This document shows, piece after piece, positions 7,997-16,279 of a DNA stretch of 64,000 nt (its first letter is position 1; the number at the start of each line of letters is the position of its first letter). The notes below the pieces were generated by a model, which was not told the DNA's origin, did no database searches, and worked only from the letters and a program-made list of their open reading frames with translations. Position numbers and translations under genes: made by a program. The DNA is from Mesobacillus jeotgali (GTDB lineage Bacteria; Bacillota; Bacilli; Bacillales; Cytobacillaceae), in assembly GCF_002874535.1 (NCBI RefSeq), contig NZ_CP025025.1:2651526-2715525 (forward strand). The letters are read 5' to 3'.

Positions 7997-8767
7997 CTAA
8001 CTTTGTATTAAAAGGGGAATCATGTAACTAAACGTTTGCGCATTCGGTGATTCGAATTTTTCTAATTTAATTCCTTTAGTGTTAAAACCAAAACGGTGAA
8101 CTAACTTGATAAAATTAAAGCAAATAAACTGGTCATAGACATTAAAATTCATTGTTGCATACAATGTGGGCTCCAATTGTTCTATATAGATATTACTATC
8201 ACTTTTAAATGAATCGGAGGAAATCTCTTCATTTAAGATAAAACCTACCTCTCCCACCATTGAAGCGCCTTTCGAACCTAGTGTCCTTATAAATATTCCA
8301 GGCCTCACATCTATCCCTAATTTTTTCACACTTTCTACATCAGCCTTCATTACAGATTGAAATGGGTTTATCATTCTAGGTACCACATGTCTAAACCAGA
8401 CAAATGTTGTTGGAGAAGCCCATTTAACTAGGTGCATATGTTGCTCTTTATAATTCAAACCATTTAAGTATTGTTTAGCTATATTTAATGAAGATAACTT
8501 TGCTTCAACTTCTTGTCTCCAAGCAGAGATTAATTGCTGCTTCTCTCCTTCATCTACTTGCAGAAACTGATATATTTCTTCAATCTTTATATCAGCTAGC
8601 CGGAGGGAATGGATGATTAAGGCCTTTTCAACTTGATTTTCTGAATATATTCTATATCCATTCTCTAACCTCTTAAGCGGTTCTAACAATTTTTTTTGGT
8701 CATAGAATCGAAGAGTGCTTGGTGATAGGCCTGTTCGTTCGGAAAACTTATTAATCGTCATTTCCAA
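7997..8767 (-). CDS. MerR family transcriptional regulator
   Basis: About 254 residues. Winged helix-turn-helix at the N-terminus (TINKFSERTGLSPSTLRFYD, then GYRIYSENQ), a short dimerisation helix, and a C-terminal domain of about 150 residues resembling effector-binding (GyrI/BmrR-type) domains that sense small hydrophobic molecules. It lies 18 bases downstream of the two-domain VOC gene without a repeat between them, so the two form one operon and the regulator may control it. Confidence 0.85.
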   Translation of the reverse strand: MEMTINKFSERTGLSPSTLRFYDQKKLLEPLKRLENGYRIYSENQVEKALIIHSLRLADIKIEEIYQFLQVDEGEKQQLISAWRQEVEAKLSSLNIAKQYLNGLNYKEQHMHLVKWASPTTFVWFRHVVPRMINPFQSVMKADVESVKKLGIDVRPGIFIRTLGSKGASMVGEVGFILNEEISSDSFKSDSNIYIEQLEPTLYATMNFNVYDQFICFNFIKLVHRFGFNTKGIKLEKFESPNAQTFSYMIPLLIQS

Positions 8768-8785
8768 AACTCTTCCTCCTTTATC

Positions 8786-9613
8786 TTAGATAGGATATGA
8801 CCAAACATTTATACGGTTACCATCTAAGTCAAAAAAATGAAAGCCTGCCCACCCATTTTTTGGATCACCTGCGACTTCAGACAATTCCACCCCTTTTAGT
8901 TTTAAATGGTTGTAGGTATCATTAAATACTTCTGGTCGGATATCAAAATAATTTCTCACAGCAGGGTTACCCTTTCTAAAATATTCATGTTCAAGCTTTT
9001 CCAGCCAAATATTATCATAGAACACTTCAGAAAGCTGCATCCAATCATAAGCATCTTCAATATGCAGGTGAGCAAAATCTTTATTGTATTGTTTTACCAA
9101 TTTCAACCCAAGATATTCCTTATACCATAATATAGCTCTGTCGATATCACTTACACCTATTCTTACATTTACATCACTGAATCCTGTTATTCTTGATGTA
9201 AGAAATTCTCCTTCAATACTTTTATTATAAACAGCTGTAAGCCTAGCGTTCTCAAATCCAGTAATATCAAAACTAACTTGCCCATCAGGTAATGTTTTCA
9301 GTTCTTTAACAACAATTCCTTCCCTATCAAAATAGTTTAGTGTTTCCTTAAGGTTCGTTATCTCGAAACCTATTCTCATGTTGCCTTCAAAGTCATTATC
9401 AGCTTTAAAATGCTCCATATCAGACTCAAAGGATTTTAAAGTTACAACACCTGATCTTGGCATTTTAAGAAAAGCCTTTTTCCCCACTGGAGTAATTACC
9501 TGGTCCAAACAAGACCACCCCATATGCTTGGTATACCATTCCACTCCCTCTTCAAATTTATCCCATGATACCATAATAAAACCGCCATCCCAACGGAATG
9601 TCATCTGTCGCAC
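8786..9613 (-). CDS. Two-module VOC family protein
   Basis: 275 residues made of two VOC modules (about 1-130 and 145-275). The second ends FHFFDLDGNRINVW, the usual closing strand. Two fused modules form a complete metal or ligand site in one chain. The MerR gene follows in the same operon, suggesting inducible binding or modification of a small compound. The true start may be at the second Met (about residue 4). Confidence 0.8.
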   Translation of the reverse strand: MRQMTFRWDGGFIMVSWDKFEEGVEWYTKHMGWSCLDQVITPVGKKAFLKMPRSGVVTLKSFESDMEHFKADNDFEGNMRIGFEITNLKETLNYFDREGIVVKELKTLPDGQVSFDITGFENARLTAVYNKSIEGEFLTSRITGFSDVNVRIGVSDIDRAILWYKEYLGLKLVKQYNKDFAHLHIEDAYDWMQLSEVFYDNIWLEKLEHEYFRKGNPAVRNYFDIRPEVFNDTYNHLKLKGVELSEVAGDPKNGWAGFHFFDLDGNRINVWSYPI

Positions 9614-9706
9614 CCCTACTTTCTAATTTCTGATTCGGTATGTTCTACCAATTTCATTCTAAAGGTTAAAGTAAGTTTAAGGTCAAGTGTTTTTAGGTTA
9701 ATTTAT

Positions 9707-9782
9707 TTGACTAACCTTCCCCTTTAATCGATAAGAAAAAAGAGCTGCCGATCCCTGGTGGATCTTCAACTCACAAACGTTC
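9707..9782 (-). repeat. Array repeat 13 (A+B)
   Basis: B: TTGACTAACCTTCCCC then TTTAATCGATAAG. A: GATCC-CTGGT-GGATC inner stem. No good gene is immediately on its right (9783-9842). Confidence 0.65.
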
Positions 9783-9842
9783 CCGTTATTGAACACTGAG
9801 GAGGAGATGCCTTATTAAAATATCGCCTCCTCATTAAAATAT

Positions 9843-10262
9843 CTATTTGGAAATGAGATACTTTTCTTTGAAGATTGGACTTAGTTCACTCCATACATCA
9901 AATTTATTACCATCTAAATCGTAAAAAACAAAATTTCTTCCTGAGTGTCCTCTGTTTTCAATCTCTCCAACTCTAATTTCACTTTGCCTAAAGTCATTAT
10001 GTATTTCTTCTAAGGCATTTAATCCATTAACTTCGAATGTTAACGAAAAACGCTCATTACCGTAAATATCAATGAAATTGGAGCTTTGATTTTCATTAGA
10101 TTTCACAAGAAAAATACTTTGATTGGCAAAGTTTAAAATAGCTTTGTCTTGATCTTTGTAGCTTAGCTCCGCTCCTAGTTTATTTATATACCATTCAGAA
10201 GAAATGTCTACATTAGTCACTGGAATATATGTTGTTCCTATCCTTAATAATTTCTCACCCAT
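9843..10262 (-). CDS. VOC/glyoxalase family protein
   Basis: 139 residues with GTTYIPVTNVDISSEWYINK at the start and FVFYDLDGNKFDVWSE at the end, one VOC module. AGGAGG precedes the ATG. Fourth VOC gene of the left arm of the array. Confidence 0.82.
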   Translation of the reverse strand: MGEKLLRIGTTYIPVTNVDISSEWYINKLGAELSYKDQDKAILNFANQSIFLVKSNENQSSNFIDIYGNERFSLTFEVNGLNALEEIHNDFRQSEIRVGEIENRGHSGRNFVFYDLDGNKFDVWSELSPIFKEKYLISK

Positions 10263-10309
10263 CTTATGTATCCTCCTAAATTACAAAATATTCTAAAACT
10301 ATTATTCAA

Positions 10310-10347
10310 TAAAAAAAACTTACTTCCTGCATTTAAGTAAGTTTTTG
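10310..10347 (-). terminator. Rho-independent terminator between units
   Basis: AACTTACTT and AAGTAAGTT arms with T-runs on both strands. It lies upstream of the VOC gene and would stop minus-strand transcription coming from 10421 onwards. Confidence 0.7.
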
Positions 10348-10365
10348 ATACTGATTTTTGCAATT

Positions 10366-10440
10366 CTTATTAAACTAACCTGCTCCTATAGTTCAATAAG
10401 GAATTCAACAAAAAAAGTGCCTAATCCCTCGAATTAGATG
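10366..10440 (-). repeat. Array repeat 14 (A+B), A formed partly by coding sequence
   Basis: B: TTAAACTAAC, loop CTGCTCC, TATAGTTCAA. The A stem is CTAATCC-CTC-GAATTAG, and its right arm is the last codons of the neighbouring gene, whose TAG stop lies in the stem. Confidence 0.75.
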
Positions 10441-10759
10441 CTTTTTCTAATTTATGTTCCTTGAATAACCATACTTGATCTAATACAACTAAAACCAGGC
10501 TGGTTATTATTAAAACTTTGTAAATTAACCTTTGTTCAACATAGAAGTAAGTTATTACCGCCAATAAAATTAAACACAAAGCAATAATACCTATCTTCCC
10601 TGTTTTATCCAGCAAACTCCCTAACAAACCAATAGCTACACCACTTATCAAAAGAATAGGAATGTAATTCGTATACGATTCATCCGAAGAATAAAACGAA
10701 AACAAAACTATAAAAACAACACCTAAAACTTTAAGCACTCTTCCAAATTTCTTCAACAT
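10421..10759 (-). CDS. Small membrane protein, 112 residues
   Basis: Four hydrophobic segments (about 9-24, 29-47, 54-71, 76-96) and a charged tail. The final Ser-Arg-Asp-stop is encoded in the hairpin of repeat 14. It lies 16 bases downstream of another small membrane protein gene without a repeat between, so the pair is one unit. No family recognised. Confidence 0.65.
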   Translation of the reverse strand: MLKKFGRVLKVLGVVFIVLFSFYSSDESYTNYIPILLISGVAIGLLGSLLDKTGKIGIIALCLILLAVITYFYVEQRLIYKVLIITSLVLVVLDQVWLFKEHKLEKASNSRD

Positions 10760-10775
10760 AATCCACCCGTTTGTT

Positions 10776-10976
10776 TTATTCCAATTTTAAAAGTTCAGCA
10801 ATAACATCAGAACTACCAGGCATCAATAAAACTATTGACACAACAATGAATAAGATGCCAATAACAAACAACAAAATTACTGCCTTGACCGCTGCGGAGA
10901 CACCTTTTTTCCTGGCTCCTACAATAATCAAAACGATTCCTATCAAAAGCAATAGTAAATACCAAAAACCCATCAT
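10776..10976 (-). CDS. Small two-helix membrane protein, 66 residues
   Basis: Two hydrophobic segments (about 4-20 and 30-52) joined by ARKKGVSAAVKA. GGGG six bases before the ATG. Probably co-transcribed with the 112-residue protein after it. Confidence 0.65.
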   Translation of the reverse strand: MMGFWYLLLLLIGIVLIIVGARKKGVSAAVKAVILLFVIGILFIVVSIVLLMPGSSDVIAELLKLE

Positions 10977-11001
10977 ATAGCCCCTTTCTGTAAATTACCT
11001 G

Positions 11002-11094
11002 TTCTTCAACAAAACTGCCCCGTTTGTTGAATAAGGAATTCAACAAAAAAGGCCGTAAATCCTGCTGGATCAACTCTACCCGTTAGTTGAAAAA
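11002..11094 (-). repeat. Array repeat 15 (A+B), near-perfect B palindrome
   Basis: B has perfect 9-bp arms TTCAACAAA and TTTGTTGAA around ACTGCCCCG. A keeps ATCC-TGCT-GGAT and the outer CCGTTAGTTGAA. To its right is decayed sequence, not an intact gene. Confidence 0.85.
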
Positions 11095-11189
11095 GGGGGT
11101 ATTTCATTGATTTTCAGGTGAAGTTTAAATTCCTTATAAATCTATTCAATCTTTTCATTAGGTTTGAGTTTAGGGTTACTACCAATGCA

Positions 11190-11343
11190 TTATATTAAAA
11201 CCTTTAGTAATTTGTTTAGATTGCAAATGTCTTTAAATATTAATTCCGATTTCAAATCGTACCTTTTTTTATAAATGTTAATGGTCACGTTATTTTCATC
11301 GAGTAAGTTAAATTCCCATCTGTATTCAATAGTTTGCACCAGC
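11190..11343 (-). pseudogene. Coding remnant, C-terminal about 50 residues
   Basis: An open minus-strand frame reads VQTIEYRWEFNLLDENN and continues to a TAA at 11190, with coding-like composition but no ribosome binding site or start. It is probably the end of a decayed cargo gene. Family not recognised. Confidence 0.35.
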
Positions 11344-11640
11344 TATGCAACCTATTAGATTACAAAACCCTTATATATTAAAATTTCCACTAATCCCCTT
11401 TCTATATCTCCTAATAGGGCTTTTCTCCACGTAAGGTTCGAGTAGTATTTTTTGAAAAACCAACTAAAAAAATCTACACCCTTTCCCCCTTGGACTCCAA
11501 AATTCGGCAGGTTTGGGCTTGTCACCAAGCCGAACATATCCAAAAACGATTAAGTAATTCGGCTTGCTCTGGCCATTGTACCTACCGAACCGCCTGTGAT
11601 GCCGTTCCAGGACCAACTCTCTCTGGCTCCCTTTAAAAAG
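11344..11640. other. Gene-poor stretch in decayed part of the array
   Basis: A 62-residue open frame (11355-11543, minus) has no ribosome binding site and an implausible composition. The segment around 11560-11630 is visibly GC-richer than its surroundings and may be a leftover of another insertion. Nothing else is supported. Confidence 0.4.
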
Positions 11641-11667
11641 TAAAAAGGACGCTGAGAAGCGCCCTCA
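11641..11667 (-). terminator. Terminator after a decayed gene
   Basis: GGACGCT and AAGCGCC arms; the minus strand continues into TTTTTACTTTTT. It closely follows the remnant whose stop is at 11681. Confidence 0.7.
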
Positions 11668-11680
11668 ATGCCTGAATTAA

Positions 11681-11854
11681 TTAATCTTCAATGTACAATC
11701 GGACAGTATCCGAGGTAACTTTGCCTTTCATCTCTAAAAAGATCTCGGCATAAACACTATCCACATATTGTTCAACATCAAGATTTGGACACATCAAAAA
11801 AGCATGTGTCTTAAAATCAACCCAAAGGTTGGTAGTTTTGTGTAAAATCCGCTA
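11681..11854 (-). pseudogene. Coding remnant, C-terminal about 57 residues
   Basis: A minus-strand frame closed upstream by a stop near 11855 reads NLWVDFKTHAFLMCPN and ends VRLYIED-stop at 11681, followed by a good terminator. The 5' part of the gene is missing. Not recognised. Confidence 0.4.
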
Positions 11855-11953
11855 GCCAAAAATATAATGTCGTTGCAAAGAAAAAATAAAAAGGAAAGAT
11901 AGTATGTGAATTATAGCAATTAATACGCTTGGTGTATATTTATTTTCTCTCTT

Positions 11954-12331
11954 TTACTGTTCTGAATCTAAATGTTCAATTTGTAGTAACTTTGTGGATT
12001 TTCCGCTTATCTCTGGTTGAGTACCTTGAGATTCCCATGTTACATTTACAAAATACTCTTTTTCATCCTCAATTAAGTTATAGACCCTTTCATCCTCAAT
12101 GGTTATATAAAATTCTTGAAAAGGTGTATTAACATTTCTTGCTTTTACACCAAAACCTGAAAATCTATCATTATCTTTATATCGTTCAATTACTTGAATG
12201 TTCATAGTAGCCGAATGGTTAAAATCAGTAACTTCGTTTCTCTCGTTTTTTTTATCTGTATTCCAAAAATATACCAAAGCAAGTACTAATAAAAGAATGA
12301 TGATACTTACACTTCTAATGATTGGCCTCAT
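11954..12331 (-). CDS. Membrane-anchored unknown protein, 125 residues
   Basis: One N-terminal membrane segment (about 7-23) followed by a soluble extracytoplasmic domain with beta-rich composition. No lipobox. Function unknown. It diverges from the secreted protein gene at 12523, with about 190 bases of shared promoter region between them. Confidence 0.65.
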   Translation of the reverse strand: MRPIIRSVSIIILLLVLALVYFWNTDKKNERNEVTDFNHSATMNIQVIERYKDNDRFSGFGVKARNVNTPFQEFYITIEDERVYNLIEDEKEYFVNVTWESQGTQPEISGKSTKLLQIEHLDSEQ

Positions 12332-12522
12332 AAATTTCTACCTCTCGTTGCATATTTTTGGAACTTATTATAATATACTTTATTTCACTTATGAATTATA
12401 TAGTTTATATTAATTTACAAAAATAGGTATAAAGTAGTTTCCTCTTTCTTACAAAAAATGATATAAATTTACATATAAGGGGGATGTTTTACAAATTATA
12501 CAATTAGAGTGGAGGACAAAAA

Positions 12523-13320
12523 ATGCGATACGTAGTCAGAACATGTTTATTAATTTTACTGGTAAGCCTAACAGGTATGTACACCACAAGTTCGGTTGAT
12601 GCAGCGAAAATTAATAATAAAACTATCAATGAAGTAAATGCGCAGCTATTAGAGTTAGGTTATCCGAAAAGACTACTAGATAGGTTACCAATTGAAGAAA
12701 AATTGGATATCGTAAATGGTGACGAAATTGCAGAGTTTGTAGGAGCTAAAACAACTTATTTTGGTTTAGATAATGAAGTGTTATATGTAGATGATTATTC
12801 AGAACCTTTCTCGCCAGTACTTCCTGAAGGAACTATTAATAGTATGACTGTTAGCCAATATGCAAGTAGACTGGTAGATACAAGTTACAGAGATCGTTTT
12901 GAACTCCGAACTACACATCAATGGACAATCTCTCCAGTTTGGAGAAGAACAGATATGGTGGGTTATGCGTGGGATGGGAATAAGTTTAACTTGGTTCCTG
13001 GTACACACTACATTTCTGTTGGGGGTAACGGCATTAACGGTGCAGCAACTTATTCTAGTAAAAACTTATATAACTCAAGCTTTACAGGAGCTGGTTGGTC
13101 ATTTCCGATGCCTACTTCCGGTGATCGCCCAGTGGCAATGACTAAAATTCAAATCCAAGAAGTTTCTCCAATATCTGGGTCCTCTCAATTTCATAGTTTA
13201 TACGTACACACTAAAGATTCAAGTGGAACAATCGGATTGAATTATGGGATATTTAACGTAAGTTTTACAGGAAATATTAGTAATGATCAAAGAGCAGAAG
13301 TGGTAAATTTCAACCACTAA
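12523..13320 (+). CDS. Secreted protein of unknown function
   Basis: 265 residues. A signal peptide (basic start MRYVVR, hydrophobic core, likely cleavage near SSVDA-AK) and GGAGG before the ATG. The mature part is rich in Ser, Asn, Gly and aromatic residues with alternating beta-like pattern. One of the few array genes on the plus strand; it has its own terminator instead of using the repeat. Family not recognised. Confidence 0.75.
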   Translation: MRYVVRTCLLILLVSLTGMYTTSSVDAAKINNKTINEVNAQLLELGYPKRLLDRLPIEEKLDIVNGDEIAEFVGAKTTYFGLDNEVLYVDDYSEPFSPVLPEGTINSMTVSQYASRLVDTSYRDRFELRTTHQWTISPVWRRTDMVGYAWDGNKFNLVPGTHYISVGGNGINGAATYSSKNLYNSSFTGAGWSFPMPTSGDRPVAMTKIQIQEVSPISGSSQFHSLYVHTKDSSGTIGLNYGIFNVSFTGNISNDQRAEVVNFNH

Positions 13321-13339
13321 AATACTTTCCCCCTAGAAA

Positions 13340-13382
13340 AGAAAAAGCTGTACTCTCATTTAAGAGAATACGGCTTTTTCTT
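13340..13382 (+). terminator. Terminator of the secreted protein gene
   Basis: AAAAAGCTGTACTCTC pairs with GAGAATACGGCTTTTT. Confidence 0.85.
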
Positions 13383-13395
13383 AATGCATGATGTG

Positions 13396-13680
13396 TTATT
13401 TTTTCGCTCTGAACACAATTTCAAGACTTCTTTTATTCAATCTCTTTTTAACCAACCTCTCAACAGTAGCAGCTTGTTCATTAATCCCGTTGGAAGGATA
13501 GTAACGTTGCCTGGCTGTCTCGAAGATTTCGTCGATCTCATCAAGAATTAATTTTCTCCAAAATCTTTAATAAACACGATTTGTCCATTGGAAATTCTCT
13601 TTCTTTGGATTTTGCCATCTCATCATTAGAATAACCAGAATTGTTTTTTAAGCAGCAAATGATCGCTCTATATAATTCTT
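13396..13680 (-). pseudogene. Frameshifted coding remnant
   Basis: Two consecutive minus-strand frames join into one protein-like stretch: ELYRAIICCLKNNSGYSNDE onward in one frame to about 13549, then ILDEIDEIFETARQRYYPS in the next, ending FRAKK-stop at 13396. One frameshift and loss of the N-terminus explain it. Family not recognised. Confidence 0.45.
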
Positions 13681-13703
13681 AAAACATACTAAAAGCGGCC
13701 CTA

Positions 13704-13867
13704 ATGAATACAGCCGATGAGCTTGCGAATGATTACACGCAGCTGAGTTGCCCCGATATGAGCAATGCTATCAGGGCTGGTGAAGCGCTTTTGCTTGTCC
13801 TGCTCCTACAATTTCTCAAGATGCTGGCGGCGGTTCGACTGTTTTCTCCGACTCCTTCTTCAACTAA
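13704..13867 (+). pseudogene. Frameshifted plus-strand remnant ending in repeat 16
   Basis: GC-richer than its neighbours. Frame 1 reads MNTADELANDYTQLS up to GEALL; after a shift, ACPAPTISQDAGGGSTVFSD follows and ends SFFN-stop, the stop lying within the B arm of repeat 16. It looks like the C-terminal end of a foreign gene. Family not recognised. Confidence 0.4.
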
Positions 13868-13947
13868 CCTTTGCTTCGTTAGTTCAATAAGGAATTCAAC
13901 AAAAAAGGCAGTTAATCCTTCTGGATCGACACACCTGTTAGCTCAAT
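13853..13947 (-). repeat. Array repeat 16 (A+B), perfect B arms
   Basis: TTCAACTAAC and GTTAGTTCAA pair around CTTTGCTTC. A: GCAGTTAATCC, TTCT, GGATCGACACACC, then outer TGTTAGCTCAA. Confidence 0.85.
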
Positions 13948-13964
13948 TAGCATTTCATTACATC

Positions 13965-14351
13965 TTACTTTTCTTGAACAACGATATTTGTAATTTCGTT
14001 TTCTTCAATAGATAGAATACCACCTATATCGTAAAGGAAATATTTTATCTCATCGTAACGTTTACTTTTCCTTATAGTCTCAAATGTAAAAGTTAAGACA
14101 TTATCTCTTACCTCTGCTTCCAATAATTTAAATGCCTTTATTCGTCTGTCTTCTCCCCAAGTCCATTGCTTGGCAAAATTCTTAAAACCATCAATCCAAT
14201 ATTCATCTAAAAATTCTTTAGCTGTAACAATTAAAACAAAGTTCTTACCTTTCTTATTTTCAAAGGGAGTGTAGAAGTTCAATACTTTTGTATATTCGAA
14301 ATCTTCATCAGTAAAATAATCAAAATTGTCTTTTGTCATTTTAAACACCAC
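13965..14351 (-). CDS. Unknown soluble protein, 128 residues
   Basis: Acidic and aromatic-rich, no membrane segment. The start may be Met 5 (MTKDNFDYF), with GGTGG upstream. No family recognised. Single-gene unit. Confidence 0.65.
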   Translation of the reverse strand: MVFKMTKDNFDYFTDEDFEYTKVLNFYTPFENKKGKNFVLIVTAKEFLDEYWIDGFKNFAKQWTWGEDRRIKAFKLLEAEVRDNVLTFTFETIRKSKRYDEIKYFLYDIGGILSIEENEITNIVVQEK

Positions 14352-14379
14352 CTAATGTAAAATAAAGTCGCTTAGCATC

Positions 14380-14409
14380 TTAAACTATCTTGCTCCGATA
14401 GTTCAATAA
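14380..14409 (-). repeat. Array repeat 17 (B only)
   Basis: TTAAACTATC, loop TTGCTCC, GATAGTTCAA: arms covary with each other relative to other copies (CTATC with GATAG). Confidence 0.8.
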
Positions 14410-14412
14410 AAT

Positions 14413-15432
14413 TTAGATTCCTTTAAGACTTGAAACCACTAGATTTCCAAATCTTTGAATATCTTTAACATAGTCAAACTCAGCATTTTCATTCGTATAC
14501 AAACTATTGTACATCCTCACAGCAACAACGTTTAATTTTGGAATAACTGTACACGAACATCCTGAAGCACCTAGTATTTGATACGATCCTACTGGTAAGC
14601 TTGAACCTAATTCCTGTAAATCATATGAAGTACCAACACTTTTTATCCACCAAAGAAAACCAAACTTAGGAAGTTCTTTAGGTAGAGTTTCTGGGCTTTG
14701 TATTGTTGAAACAAGTTCAAAGATTTTATAAGGTAAGATTTCTTTTCCATCCATCATGCCTTTATTCAAATGTAAATTCCCCCAAAAAGCCAACTCCCTA
14801 GCACTTACATATAAATTTCTTTCATCTCCGATATTTGACCCAAGCCTTAGTGTAGGGTAACTATCAGGTGAACTTATGTCACAAACTAAATTATTTTTGC
14901 CTTCTGTTACCCACTCGGTATATCTCCATTTTAGTGGTTTAAATACTCTTTCTGTAAGTATTTCGTTGACTGTCTTACCAGTTGCTTTATATAATATTCG
15001 AGCTAACAGATCAGGTCTTTTTCCTTCAATATTGGTTCCTAAATCAAAGCTACGAACAACTTGATTATCTTTTATCTTCAGACCAGTACAGCGAGTTAAT
15101 AAATGTCTAAGAGTTGTCTCGCCAAGAATTTGTTTATCGAGTTCAGGTAAATAACTACTAATCTTATCTTCTAAAGATAAGTAACCGTCAAATATAGCAA
15201 TTGCCAGGGATAAACCAACATAGGTCACTCTTGTGGAATATACGTTGAACTGTGATTCCATGTCTATAGCTCTTGCTCCCTTTCCAAAATGGTGAGTGCC
15301 TGAATACCACTCATGAACTATTTTATTTTCTTTCATAATTACTAAGGCTGATCCTGTTGCGTGCATATCTTGCTTTATGCTTTCTGTATAATCCGTTATA
15401 TCTTCGAAAGTTTTCAGTTTTGTTACTGCCAT
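14413..15432 (-). CDS. Beta-lactamase-fold serine hydrolase homologue
   Basis: 339 residues with the class C beta-lactamase/DD-peptidase layout: an early FNVYSTRVTYVGLSLAIAIF region, TLRHLLTRCTGL, and a C-terminal GSSLPVGSYQILGASGC. The expected active-site SxxK is not seen; the corresponding place reads YSTRV, so the lysine is lacking. No signal peptide, hence probably cytoplasmic. It may be a non-catalytic or altered member. AGGGAG precedes the ATG region. Confidence 0.75.
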   Translation of the reverse strand: MAVTKLKTFEDITDYTESIKQDMHATGSALVIMKENKIVHEWYSGTHHFGKGARAIDMESQFNVYSTRVTYVGLSLAIAIFDGYLSLEDKISSYLPELDKQILGETTLRHLLTRCTGLKIKDNQVVRSFDLGTNIEGKRPDLLARILYKATGKTVNEILTERVFKPLKWRYTEWVTEGKNNLVCDISSPDSYPTLRLGSNIGDERNLYVSARELAFWGNLHLNKGMMDGKEILPYKIFELVSTIQSPETLPKELPKFGFLWWIKSVGTSYDLQELGSSLPVGSYQILGASGCSCTVIPKLNVVAVRMYNSLYTNENAEFDYVKDIQRFGNLVVSSLKGI

Positions 15433-15498
15433 ATGAATAGGTAGTCTCCCTTATGATTAGTTAATTGACTTTATATCGCATATCTTTGTTTTCTAATT

Positions 15499-15557
15499 AC
15501 CTACTTCAACAAAAAAGTGCTTAATCCTTCCTGGATCAACGCACCTGTTAGCTGAAT
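15499..15557 (-). repeat. Array repeat 18 (A with left arm of B)
   Basis: GTGCTTAATCC-TTCCT-GGATCAACGCAC is a perfect A stem inside outer TTCAAC and GTTAGCTGAA. Confidence 0.85.
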
Positions 15558-15569
15558 ATCAAATATATA

Positions 15570-16079
15570 TTAATTTAATGGGGATTCAATCTTTTCATTT
15601 AATGCCTCTGCTTGGCTCATAAAAGAATCCATATTGGCACTTATAGTAATATTTAATCCTAATCCAACTTCACGAAGTGTTTTCCGTAAGTCTTCAAAGT
15701 TCTGTTTATCCTCTTCAGTTAAATCAACAAAACTATATAATTTATCATTAGGATATTGATTTAATTTGGAATACAAGTTTTCAAGGATTTCCTTGTCACT
15801 TTTAGAGAGCGTTCCTAACTGCTTTCCAGTAGTCATTCCAAGCCAAATTCCGTTAGTTACATCCCCTAATTCAGTTGTAACCAGGTTAGGTTCAGGCCAA
15901 TTATTATCCATCTGGTTAGCAATCAAGCCTTCCAATTCTACTAAATTATTTTGGACTTCTGTAACAAGAACTTGCTCCTTTACGAAGTTAATCTTTATAA
16001 TTCCCCAAGCTACAATTGCGACGAGTAGTATATTCAAACCTATTGAAAATCTGAAAAGTAGCTTCTTTTTTTTACTCAA
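15570..16079 (-). CDS. Membrane-anchored unknown protein, 169 residues
   Basis: I place the start at TTG 16079 because AAAGGGGG lies 7 bases before it; a longer frame begins further up without a binding site. A basic start (SKKKK), one membrane segment, and then a charged helical domain with coiled-coil character (EVQNNLVELEGLIANQM). Function unknown. Confidence 0.65.
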   Translation of the reverse strand: MSKKKKLLFRFSIGLNILLVAIVAWGIIKINFVKEQVLVTEVQNNLVELEGLIANQMDNNWPEPNLVTTELGDVTNGIWLGMTTGKQLGTLSKSDKEILENLYSKLNQYPNDKLYSFVDLTEEDKQNFEDLRKTLREVGLGLNITISANMDSFMSQAEALNEKIESPLN

Positions 16080-16128
16080 TTTTATTCCCCCTTTACCCAA
16101 GATGATTTTACCATAAAAACCCATAACC

Positions 16129-16220
16129 CTTATTAAAGTATTCTGCTTCTTTAGTTTAATAAGGAATTCAATAAAATAGTGCATTAATCCTTCCTGGAAC
16201 AAGCACCCATTTTTGTTTAA
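16129..16220 (-). repeat. Array repeat 19 (A+B)
   Basis: B loop CTGCTTC; A stem GTGCATTAATCC with GGAACAAGCACC. Confidence 0.8.
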
Positions 16221-16279
16221 GGATATTCAACTTTTAATAAAGTAAAAATGGGCTATTATGCATAGCCCTGTTTAAAATA

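Noticed and set aside
10813-11073. 86-residue minus-strand ORF
   Set aside because: Overlaps in another frame the better-supported 66-residue membrane protein and runs through repeat 15.
11355-11543. 62-residue minus-strand ORF
   Set aside because: No ribosome binding site, implausible composition, lies in decayed DNA.
13704-14015. 103-residue plus-strand ORF as an intact gene
   Set aside because: Coding-like only to about codon 28; after that the correct frame shifts and ends in repeat 16, so it was called a remnant.
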